From Streptomyces cucumeris (GTDB lineage Bacteria > Actinomycetota > Actinomycetes > Streptomycetales > Streptomycetaceae): a DNA stretch of 64,000 nt. The translations under genes were made by a program, and so were the position numbers. The stretch spans positions 186,001-250,000 of the forward strand of contig NZ_JANCLX010000003.1 in the NCBI RefSeq assembly GCF_024295805.1, read 5' to 3'. The notes below the pieces were generated by a model. The model ran no database searches. It saw nothing but the letters and a program-made list of their open reading frames with translations, and was not told the origin of the DNA. This document shows positions 26,438 to 34,122 of the stretch, piece by piece (the stretch's first letter is position 1; every line of letters starts with the position of its first letter).

Positions 26438-26667
26438 CGTGCCCGGGTCAAGGCCGCCGCCGGGACGGAGGATGGCCCGGCAGCGGCCCACCCGGAGCGC
26501 ACTCTACACAGACCGGCAACTGCCGTGAGCGCTTTGATATCTGACGATTAAAGGGCTCCGTTGTGCTGGACGAGTGAAGCTGCGCCGAACCCGAGTCCTT
26601 CCCCGATGAGCTTCGTTGTGTCAGGCGTCCATGAATTCACGGACAGTCTCAGACGGAGGATTTTCGA

Positions 26668-27012
26668 GTGAACATCGGCAAGAAGGCCTTTTTCCTGACC
26701 GCCGCGGCTGGCTCTCTGGTCGTCAGCGGTGCGGCCGGCGCCATGGCTCTGGGCAACACCAACAGCGGCTGGGTCGCCCAGTCCAACCACTGCGACACCA
26801 ACGTCGGTGATGTCGCCACGGTCGGCGGGCTCGCCCCCACCGGTGATGTGAACGTCGGTTCCGACTGCATCAACTTCACCAACCGCGGTGCCGCCCTGCA
26901 GAGCAACGAGTGCGAGACCTCGACCGGTGTGATCGCCCCGATCGGTGCCGCCGCTCCGACCGGCGACGTCAACATCGGCTCCAAGTGCGCCAACATCGCC
27001 GTTGAGGACTGA
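26668..27012 (+). CDS. Small secreted protein with two 40-residue repeats
   Basis: A 114-residue protein with a signal peptide (NIGKKAFFLTAAAGS, cleavage probably after GAMA near residue 27). The mature part is two tandem copies of a unit reading QSNxC[DE]TxxG, then Gxx, APTGDVNxGSxC. Each unit has two cysteines, so one disulfide per unit is likely. Cysteine pairs and small size recall chaplins, but the sequence is not a chaplin or rodlin that I recognise. GTG at 26668 follows GGAGGA eight bases away. A leader of about 130 bases precedes it. Possibly a cell-surface or spore-coat protein; function unknown. Confidence 0.8.
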   Translation: MNIGKKAFFLTAAAGSLVVSGAAGAMALGNTNSGWVAQSNHCDTNVGDVATVGGLAPTGDVNVGSDCINFTNRGAALQSNECETSTGVIAPIGAAAPTGDVNIGSKCANIAVED

Positions 27013-27060
27013 TACGTTCCGCCACTGAGCAATACGCGGAACGTCCCCTTGTGGGATGGC

Positions 27061-27087
27061 GGCCCTGGGACCCCCGGTCCCAGGGCC
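27061..27087. terminator. Bidirectional terminator
   Basis: Perfect 12-bp stem (GGCCCTGGGACC and its complement) with a CCC loop between the convergent repeat-protein and TerD genes. Confidence 0.8.
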
Positions 27088-27096
27088 GCTGCCGTG

Positions 27097-28512
27097 TCAC
27101 CGCCTCTTGAACTCCACCGGACCCCCGTTCATCTCGATGGTGCCGTCCGTGTGGAGGACCGGGCGCCGTTCGGTCATCCGGGCGCTGTACGCCTCGACAT
27201 GGTGGATGGCCGCTCCGTCGGGAGCGGTGAAGTCCACGAGGGCGATGGCGACCCAGTAGCGGGTCCGGGTGTTCTCGAAGAGCGGGACGGTGACGGTGGA
27301 ACCGCGGCCGTCGGAGACGACGACCTTCGCGCCGAAACTGCGGAAGGATCCGAAACCGTTGCTGAGCGCGGAGTATGCGCAGAGCAGTACGTATCCCTGC
27401 TCGGCAGGGCGGACGATTCTGATGGATTCACGTCCGGGCACCTGTGAATCACCGTCGAGCTTGATGAACGGCCGGTTGTTCAGCGAACCGCGGCGCCGGT
27501 AATAGACGACATCGGCCTGCTGCTCCTTCCCCTTTTTCTGCTTCTCCTTCTTCGTGGACCCCTTCGTCGCGGGATCGGCCGCCCGCCCGGTGTCCCCCGC
27601 GCCGGACGATCCCGGCGGCATCAGCGGATCACCCTGCGGAACATGGCCGGACTTGACGAGGGTGCCGGGTGCGTCCGTCCCCCGCAGCGCCTTGGCGGCG
27701 GGCACGAACAGGGCGTACAGATCGAGGTCGGCTCCCATCCGGCGCCGCCGTTCACTGCCGCCGTCCCACTCCAGCGACGCGGCGACCACCAATCCGCGGT
27801 CCCCCTTGTCCAGGCCCATCGAGACCTGGCCGCCCTTGTCCAGACTGATCGTGCCGAGCGGCGGTTTGACCAGGCTGGTACGGGGCGCGGGAGGGGGGTC
27901 CGCTGGCACGGGCGCGGCGGGCACCGGCTCGGGCCGCCCATCCGCGGAGGGCTCCTCCGGCTCTACGGACTCCTCGGGCTCTTCCGGTTCCGCGGGCTCT
28001 TCGACCCGCACCCCGAAGTCGGTGGCGAGACCGGCGAGTCCATCGGCATAGCCTTGGCCGATGGCCCGCAGCTTCCATATGGTCCCCCGGCGGTACAGCT
28101 CGGCCAGGAGAACCGCGCGTTCGCCGTCGACGAGCTCCGGCGGGCGGAACTCGACCGGCTCGGCACCGACTTGGCCCACCCCGATCACCACCTGCCGCAC
28201 CTTGTGGAAGGTGCTCGTCGCGTCATCGGGGTCGCAACTGCCGACGAGCACCACGCGGTCCACGTCGGCGGGCAGGGACTCCGGGTCCACCTCGATCCGC
28301 TCGGGGCCGTCCGCGTCGGCGGCGAGGTGACGGACCGCACCGGACTCGGCCGACGGCTGGTTGTAGAACACCATGTCGTCGTCGGACCTGACCTTGCCGT
28401 CCGCCGCCACCAGGAGCGCGCTCAGATCGACCGGTTCACCCACCGCGCGCAACGCGACGGTGACACGCCCCTCAGCCATCGCCGTGTTCGCGCCCTTGCC
28501 GAGCTCTTTCAT
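27097..28512 (-). CDS. TerD family protein with two Ter domains
   Basis: A 471-residue cytoplasmic protein. Residues about 1-170 form a first TerD-like domain (MVFYNQP, VRHLAADADGPERIEVDPESLP). An acidic, Pro/Glu-rich linker follows. The C-terminal half (about 215-460) is a second TerD/TerA-type domain (GTISLDKGGQVSMGLD, MGADLDLYALFV, FIKLDGDSQVPGRE). Ter domains bind calcium and act in tellurite resistance and stress signalling; Streptomyces carries many. A Lys-rich insert (KKEKQKKGKEQQ) interrupts the second domain. ATG at 28512 has no strong ribosome site; an in-frame ATG 11 codons later is an alternative. Confidence 0.88.
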   Translation of the reverse strand: MKELGKGANTAMAEGRVTVALRAVGEPVDLSALLVAADGKVRSDDDMVFYNQPSAESGAVRHLAADADGPERIEVDPESLPADVDRVVLVGSCDPDDATSTFHKVRQVVIGVGQVGAEPVEFRPPELVDGERAVLLAELYRRGTIWKLRAIGQGYADGLAGLATDFGVRVEEPAEPEEPEESVEPEEPSADGRPEPVPAAPVPADPPPAPRTSLVKPPLGTISLDKGGQVSMGLDKGDRGLVVAASLEWDGGSERRRRMGADLDLYALFVPAAKALRGTDAPGTLVKSGHVPQGDPLMPPGSSGAGDTGRAADPATKGSTKKEKQKKGKEQQADVVYYRRRGSLNNRPFIKLDGDSQVPGRESIRIVRPAEQGYVLLCAYSALSNGFGSFRSFGAKVVVSDGRGSTVTVPLFENTRTRYWVAIALVDFTAPDGAAIHHVEAYSARMTERRPVLHTDGTIEMNGGPVEFKRR

Positions 28513-29163
28513 ACCCGTACGCCCCCGTAACCCGTGTCCTCGACTTTCCCGAGCACCCTGTCACACGGGCCGGACGGCCGAGCGCGAGGACGGCGTGAAA
28601 GTGCGGATCACCCCCGGGGAATCCGGCCAGCCACGCGGCCGCCGGCGACGGCACACGGCCCTCCGAGCCAGGGGGAAACCTGTCGCCGCACCGCGGTCGG
28701 GGGATTCCTCTCCGGCCTCGGAAGCGGCCCGGAATGGGGGTAGTTCCAGGGGACACCGATCGTCGACTAGACCCGGGGCGTATGCCCCCCCGAGAACCGC
28801 TCCGGGCTGCTTCTGACGCACACCCAGGGCCGGTCCCCACGCCTCTTCCCATGGTGTTTCCGCCACCGTCGGGTCCCATATCTCCGCTCTGTCGCACAGC
28901 GGTTGATCAGGACCCCTCAACGGCTGATATCGTTGTGGTCGAGCAAGCACCATACGGTAAGCAACACACCAGATCGGCCATGTCGGAGCAGGTATTTCCA
29001 TCCCTGTGCCCGGGGCTGTATCTCGGCTACCCGTGAGACCTCCGGACCAGCCGTACACGCACCGCCGTATCTGCCTGACCAGCAGTTGAACCAGACCACC
29101 TCATCGCGGTGTTCGCGCTTTCCGGGACGCCGTCCTCCTTCGCATGCCCAAAAGCAGGAATTG
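28513..29163. other. Long intergenic region before the LuxC/LuxE operon
   Basis: 651 bases between divergent genes. No coding sequence is convincing. From about 28895 the sequence is clearly less G/C-rich than its surroundings and holds weak promoter-like hexamers (TTGATC 28903-28908, 16 bases, TGATAT 28925-28930). The operon leader would be over 200 bases. I see no clear operator. Confidence 0.55.
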
Positions 29164-30426
29164 ATGCCCGTTCAATCACCAGCGGAACTCATTCACTTCG
29201 CCCGCCGTAACTCGGGGTTCTACTCGGCGCTCTACTCCGGGTTACCCGAGGACGTCTCGGACCTGACCGCACTGCCGGTCATTCCCCAATCCGAGTTCTG
29301 GCAGACCAACACTCCCCACAACAACACCCTCCTGACCGGCCCGCTTCAGGAAGCCGTGGTATTCAAAAGCGGCGGAACGACCGGGGCGCCGAAGTTCTCC
29401 TTCTACACCCGGGAGGAGTGGCGGGAATTCACCACGGCTTTCGGGGCCGGACTGGCCGCGGCCGGGCTCCGGCCGGGGCAGCGGGTCGCCGATCTGTTCT
29501 ACGCGGGTGACCTGTACGCCAGTTACACCTTCATCCTGGACAGTCTGGCGCACTCCCCGGTGGCCAACGTCCGTCTCCCGATCGGCGGTGCCACGCCCCC
29601 GGCGTCGACCGTCGCCACGCTGGAGCAGTTCGGCGTGGACGTCATCGCGGGGACGCCGACCACCCTGTGCTCCCTGGCCGAACATCTGAGAGCCGAAGGG
29701 CGCGTCCTGCCCGGTGTCACCACCCTGTTCTTCGGTGGCGAGAGCATCTTCAGCGATCAGCGGCGGCTGCTGTCCGGCGCGTTCCCCGCCGCCCGCGTGG
29801 CCTCCATCGGCTACGCCGCCGTGGACGCCGGGCTGGTGGGCCTTCCGGTGCCCGGTGACGATCCGCGGCTGCACCGGGTCCCCGCCCCGTACACCGTCGT
29901 GGAGATCCTCGACGAGCACACCGGGGAACCGATCACCCGTGCGGGCGTCCCCGGCCGGGTCGTCGTCACCGATCTGCGGCGCCGGCTGATGCCCGTGCTG
30001 CGCTACCCGGTGGGCGACCGCGCCGAGTGGACCGACCCCGCCGCCGGACTGTTCCGCATTCTCGGCCGCGCCGAGGAAGGCGTGCGTGTGGGCCCGGTGG
30101 CGCTGCACACGCAGGACGTGCACGACGTGGTGCGGGCCGCCGACGTGGCGGGCCGGATCAGCGGTGTGCAGCTCGTGGTGCGCCGCTGGGAGGACCGGGA
30201 CGGTCTGCTGCTGCGCCTGGCGTGCGACGACCCGTCCGAGGATCTGTCGGAACTCACCGCGGCCGTCGAGAAGGCGTTCCACACCGCCCGTCCGATGTAT
30301 GCGCAGTCGGCCGCGGCCGGGCATGTGCACCCCGTCGCCCTCGTCTGGTCGCGTCACGCCGATCTGGCCGTCAACGCCCGCTCCGGGAAGCTGATCCGCG
30401 TGCTCGACGAAAGGCCGCACGCGTGA
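29164..30426 (+). CDS. AMP-forming ligase, phenylacetate-CoA ligase (PaaK/CapK)-like
   Basis: A 420-residue adenylate-forming enzyme of the PaaK type. The phosphate-binding loop FKSGGTTGAPK is at residues 67-77, with GESIFSDQRRLL and YAAVDAGLVG in the adenosine-site positions and a C-terminal Lys in NARSGKLIRV. It should activate a carboxylic acid, possibly an amino acid, as its adenylate; there is no CoA-specific marker. ATG at 29164 follows a weak CAGGAA. It is the first of five genes joined by 4-base overlaps with MFS, GNAT, LuxE-like and LuxC-PaaK genes, which suggests that it joins building blocks in that pathway. Confidence 0.85.
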   Translation: MPVQSPAELIHFARRNSGFYSALYSGLPEDVSDLTALPVIPQSEFWQTNTPHNNTLLTGPLQEAVVFKSGGTTGAPKFSFYTREEWREFTTAFGAGLAAAGLRPGQRVADLFYAGDLYASYTFILDSLAHSPVANVRLPIGGATPPASTVATLEQFGVDVIAGTPTTLCSLAEHLRAEGRVLPGVTTLFFGGESIFSDQRRLLSGAFPAARVASIGYAAVDAGLVGLPVPGDDPRLHRVPAPYTVVEILDEHTGEPITRAGVPGRVVVTDLRRRLMPVLRYPVGDRAEWTDPAAGLFRILGRAEEGVRVGPVALHTQDVHDVVRAADVAGRISGVQLVVRRWEDRDGLLLRLACDDPSEDLSELTAAVEKAFHTARPMYAQSAAAGHVHPVALVWSRHADLAVNARSGKLIRVLDERPHA

Positions 30427-31778
30427 CCGCGCCGATCCTTCCCGGAGCGCCCGCGTCCACACCGCTGCCGAAACGATCCGCCTCCCGGCTGCCGGTCATC
30501 CTGCGCAACCCGGCATTCGGTGCCGTCTGGGTCGCCCAGGTGCTCACCCAGGCGTCCGCGCGGATGTTCCAGGTCGGCATCGTGTGGTGGCTCATCCAGT
30601 GGTCCGCGGGTTCCGAACGGGGCCTGGCCTCCGGTGCGTTCCTGGCCGTGAGCACCCTGCCCGCGGTGGCGCTCGCCCCCGTGGTCGCCGGTGTCATCGC
30701 CCGTCACCCGTACCGGACCGTCATGGCCGCGGCCGCCGCCGGGGCCGGGCTGGTGGCCGCCGCGACGGCCACGTGGGCGTATGCGACCCCGCTGCCGATG
30801 GGCCTCGCCTACGGCGCCGCACTCCTGCTGGCGGGCTGTCAGGCGCTGTTCGACCCGTGTCTGACCACCTCGCTGCCCGTCCTCGTCGACGACGCCGACA
30901 TCGAGGCGGCCACCGGCTTCGAACTGGCCACGCAGTCCCTCGCCGGACTGGCCGGTGGGCTCCTCGGGCCGCTGGTGATCGATGCCTGGCAACTGCCGGG
31001 GGTCGTCGCCGGATGTGCAGGGGCGTACCTCCTCGCGGCCGCGCTCATCGCGGTGACGCGGTTCCCGGCTGCCCCTGCCACCGGTGACACCGGCGCCCCC
31101 GCGGCGCCGGACCCGGCCGACGGACCGCCCACCGCCCCGCGCCGCACACTGCGCCGTATCCTCGCGGACCTGCCGTTCATCCGCCGGGTGCTGCTGTGCT
31201 TCGCCGCGGCGAACGTGGTCACCACCGCGGTCTTCGTCGTCATGCCGATGTACACCGCCCTGGTACTGCACCAGGACGGTTCGACCGTCGCGCTGCTGGA
31301 AGCGGCGCTGGGCGCGGGGACACTGGCCGGATCGTTCACCGGCGGGCGGCTGCCGGGCCGTCCGGTCACCACCGGCACCGTCTGCCTGGGCCTGATGGCG
31401 GCCGCGCTCGCCGTACCGGGCTTCGTCACGGACCGCGCCGCCTACGCCGCCGCCATGGCCGTCGCGGGCTGGTGCGTGGGCACCATCGGCGTACGGTTCG
31501 TCGCCCTGTTCCAGCGGATGGTGCCCACGGCGGACAAGCCCGGCTTCTTCGCCGTGATGCAGTCGCTCCTCGGGGCCACGTTCCCCGTCGCCTCCCTGCT
31601 GTTCGGGGCGCTCGGGGACCAGATCTCGCCGCGCACGCTGTGTCTGGTCCAGGCCGCGGGCCTGGTGCCGGTGGCCGTCGCCCTGTGGTGGACGGGCACA
31701 CGGGGCGACGCCCCGGGCGACACCGGCACGGCCGCCGAGGACACCATCACCGCCACCACCGGAGGAGGAGCACGATGA
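30423..31778 (+). CDS. MFS transporter (MFS_3/EntS-like)
   Basis: A 451-residue, about 12-helix transporter. It begins VILRNPAFGAVWVAQVLTQASARMFQVG, typical of the EntS-like MFS_3 group rather than of DHA2 exporters. There is a hydrophilic Pro-rich loop between helices 6 and 7. GTG at 30423 overlaps the ligase stop (GTGA). The position inside the operon makes it the likely exporter of the pathway product, or the host's self-protection against it. Confidence 0.87.
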   Translation: MTAPILPGAPASTPLPKRSASRLPVILRNPAFGAVWVAQVLTQASARMFQVGIVWWLIQWSAGSERGLASGAFLAVSTLPAVALAPVVAGVIARHPYRTVMAAAAAGAGLVAAATATWAYATPLPMGLAYGAALLLAGCQALFDPCLTTSLPVLVDDADIEAATGFELATQSLAGLAGGLLGPLVIDAWQLPGVVAGCAGAYLLAAALIAVTRFPAAPATGDTGAPAAPDPADGPPTAPRRTLRRILADLPFIRRVLLCFAAANVVTTAVFVVMPMYTALVLHQDGSTVALLEAALGAGTLAGSFTGGRLPGRPVTTGTVCLGLMAAALAVPGFVTDRAAYAAAMAVAGWCVGTIGVRFVALFQRMVPTADKPGFFAVMQSLLGATFPVASLLFGALGDQISPRTLCLVQAAGLVPVAVALWWTGTRGDAPGDTGTAAEDTITATTGGGAR

Positions 31779-32959
31779 GCGTCACCATCACCCCCGCCGT
31801 CCTCCAGGACATCGCGGACCTGCGGCAATTGTACTTCGACGTCTACGGCCACGGCTATCCGGTGCCGCTGGGCAGCGACCCGGCCGAGATGCGACGCCTC
31901 ATCACCGATCCGCACACCCACTGGCTGGTGGCCCGCCGCGCGGGCAGTGACGAGCCGACCGGTTCGGTGGTGGTGCAGACCGACCCCGGAACCCGTATCG
32001 GCAAGCTGGTCGGCCTCGCCGTCCACCCCGGCCACCGCCACGGCGGGCTCGCGGGCCGGCTCACCGCCGCGGGATGCGCCGATGCGCTGGCCACCGGCAC
32101 GGTCGACTCGGTCTACGCCACGGTCCGCGTGGTCACCGAGGGCCCCCAGCACGTCGTGGTGCGCAACGGATTCCGGCCGCTCGGCCTCATGCCCAACGCC
32201 GTCGAGGTCGCCGGCTGCGAGAGCCTGGCCCTGTTCGTGCGCTACGCCGACGGGGTGCTGGAGCGGCGCGAGACCGTGACCCGGGTGCCCGAACCGCTCG
32301 CCCCGCTCCTCGCCGCCGCCGAGGCGGTGGCGGAGGTGGGCTACCCGCAGGTCGGCTCCGCCGGGGCGCGGCCCGTCGGGACCGCGGACGCCGTCCCGGT
32401 CCCCGGACCGGCCACCCCGGCCACCCCGGCCACGACGGCCACCACCGCCATGGAGATCGTCGCCGCCCGCTCCTTCGTCCGGCGCCGCTTCCTCGAACGG
32501 TTCCCCGACCCCGCCGACCGCTTCTTCCCGCTGCACTCCCCCAACGCGATCCTCACCCCGGAGGACGGTGCGTTCGAGGTGTACGCGGATCTCGACCCGG
32601 CCGCCCGGAGCTGCTCGCTGATCGCCGTGCACCCGCATCCGGCGGCCATGGCGCACGCGCTGGAACCGCTGATGGCCGTGGTGAGGCGCACCGGCGCGGA
32701 CTACGTCGAGACGCTGCTGCCGCTGTCCGACACCACCGGGCTCGGCGCGTTCCTCGCCGCGGGCTTCGTGCCCAGCGCGCTCTACCCGGCCATGCGCCGC
32801 GTCGGCGACCGCTTCCACGACTACGTGGTGCTGTCCCGGACCAACCGCCAGATCGACTTCCGCACCGCCGCCGTCAGCCCGCTGGTGCGGCCGTATCTGA
32901 GCGCCTACGTACGGGCCTGGACCGCGACCTACCTTCCCCTTCACGAGGTTGTCTCATGA
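31775..32959 (+). CDS. Two-domain GNAT family N-acyltransferase
   Basis: 394 residues. The N-terminal GNAT domain is complete, with GKLVGLAVHPGHRHGGLAGRLTAAG as the acyl-CoA-binding motif A (split here over residues about 70-94). A low-complexity Pro/Ala/Thr linker (ATPATPATTATTA) leads to a second, GNAT-like half without a clear motif A. An excellent GGAGGAGGAG site precedes ATG 31775, which overlaps the MFS stop by 4 bases. In an aldehyde-forming pathway an N-acyltransferase would cap the amino group, as acetyl or propionyl caps leupeptin. That role is inferred. Confidence 0.84.
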   Translation: MSVTITPAVLQDIADLRQLYFDVYGHGYPVPLGSDPAEMRRLITDPHTHWLVARRAGSDEPTGSVVVQTDPGTRIGKLVGLAVHPGHRHGGLAGRLTAAGCADALATGTVDSVYATVRVVTEGPQHVVVRNGFRPLGLMPNAVEVAGCESLALFVRYADGVLERRETVTRVPEPLAPLLAAAEAVAEVGYPQVGSAGARPVGTADAVPVPGPATPATPATTATTAMEIVAARSFVRRRFLERFPDPADRFFPLHSPNAILTPEDGAFEVYADLDPAARSCSLIAVHPHPAAMAHALEPLMAVVRRTGADYVETLLPLSDTTGLGAFLAAGFVPSALYPAMRRVGDRFHDYVVLSRTNRQIDFRTAAVSPLVRPYLSAYVRAWTATYLPLHEVVS

Positions 32960-34122
32960 ACCCGCATCTGCTCCCCGTCGAGGTTCCCGACCCCGGCGCC
33001 CTGTCACACGTGCAGCGGCTGTGCGACCTGACCGCACCGTATGAGCGGGGTCCCGAGGCCGACGCCCTCTTCGCGGCCGCCATGGCCGAGACCAACGCCT
33101 GGCACGCCGAACGCTCCCCGTTCTTCCGCTCGTTGCTGGATGACGAGCCCGCCACGCCCGCGCCCGGTGTCGGCCGGGACGTCCGCGCCCCGCTGGTGCA
33201 CGCCAACTTCTTCAAACGGCACGAAGTGCTCTCCATCCCCCGCGAGGAGGTCCACCTCCACCTCACCTCCTCCGGGACCACCGGCCAGAAGTCACAGATG
33301 TTCTTCGACGAGTGGACCATCCGTGCCGCCCAGCGCATGGTGGCCCGGATCTTCGACCACTACGGCTGGATCACCCCGGACCAGCCGGTGAACTACCTGC
33401 TCTACAGCTACGAACCGGCGCCCTCGCTCAAGCTCGGCACCTCCTTCACCGACAACTACCTCTGCGACTTCGCCCCGGCCCGGGACACCACCCATGCCCT
33501 GCGGCACACCGGGGACGGCCACGAGTTCGACGCGCGCGGCTGTATCGAAGCCCTCCAGCGCTATGCCGACGAGGGCCTGCCCGTGCGCATCCTGGGCTTC
33601 CCGGCCTTCCTCCACTTCACCCTGGAGCGCATGCGCTCGCTCGGCGTCCCCCCGGTGCGGCTGCCCGCCGGATCGCTCGTGGTCCTCGGCGGGGGCTGGA
33701 AGGGACACGCCGACCGGGCCATCGCCAAGGACACCTTCTACGCCGAGGTGGAGGAGCAACTGGGCATCCCCTCCGAGAGGATCCGCGACACCTTCGGATC
33801 CGTCGAGCACTGCGTGCCCTACGTCGAGTGCGAACGGCACCGGCTGCACATCCCCGTGTGGTCGCGCGCCGCCGTGCGCGACACCGCCACCCTGGAGCCG
33901 CTCCCCTACGGCGAGCGCGGCTATCTGCACCTCGTCTCGCCGTACATCACCTCCGTCCCCGCCCAGAGCGTGCTCATGGGCGACCTCGCCTCCCTGCACC
34001 CGGGTGAGGAATGCGGCTGCGCCCAGCCGACCGAGTGGTTCACCGTGCACGGCCGGGCCGGGATCAGCCGCAACCGCAGCTGCGCGGTGGCCGCCGCCGA
34101 ACTCCTGAAGGGAACGTCATGA
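32956..34122 (+). CDS. LuxE-like acyl-protein synthetase
   Basis: A 388-residue member of the LuxE family. Adenylation loop TSSGTTGQK is at residues 104-112, and FGSVEHCVPYVECERHRLHIP is the characteristic central block. Near the C-terminus Cys376 (RNRSCAV) matches the position of the acyl-carrying Cys of LuxE (Cys364 in V. harveyi, from memory). LuxE activates an acid as acyl-AMP, holds it as a thioester and passes it to LuxC. ATG at 32956 overlaps the GNAT stop by 4 bases and its own stop overlaps the LuxC-fusion start, so it is probably made in a fixed ratio with its partner. Confidence 0.9.
   Translation: MNPHLLPVEVPDPGALSHVQRLCDLTAPYERGPEADALFAAAMAETNAWHAERSPFFRSLLDDEPATPAPGVGRDVRAPLVHANFFKRHEVLSIPREEVHLHLTSSGTTGQKSQMFFDEWTIRAAQRMVARIFDHYGWITPDQPVNYLLYSYEPAPSLKLGTSFTDNYLCDFAPARDTTHALRHTGDGHEFDARGCIEALQRYADEGLPVRILGFPAFLHFTLERMRSLGVPPVRLPAGSLVVLGGGWKGHADRAIAKDTFYAEVEEQLGIPSERIRDTFGSVEHCVPYVECERHRLHIPVWSRAAVRDTATLEPLPYGERGYLHLVSPYITSVPAQSVLMGDLASLHPGEECGCAQPTEWFTVHGRAGISRNRSCAVAAAELLKGTS

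Noticed and set aside
32400..32455. Pro/Ala/Thr-coding microrepeat in the GNAT gene as a separate repeat element
   Set aside because: It is an in-frame flexible linker between two domains, common in high-GC genes.
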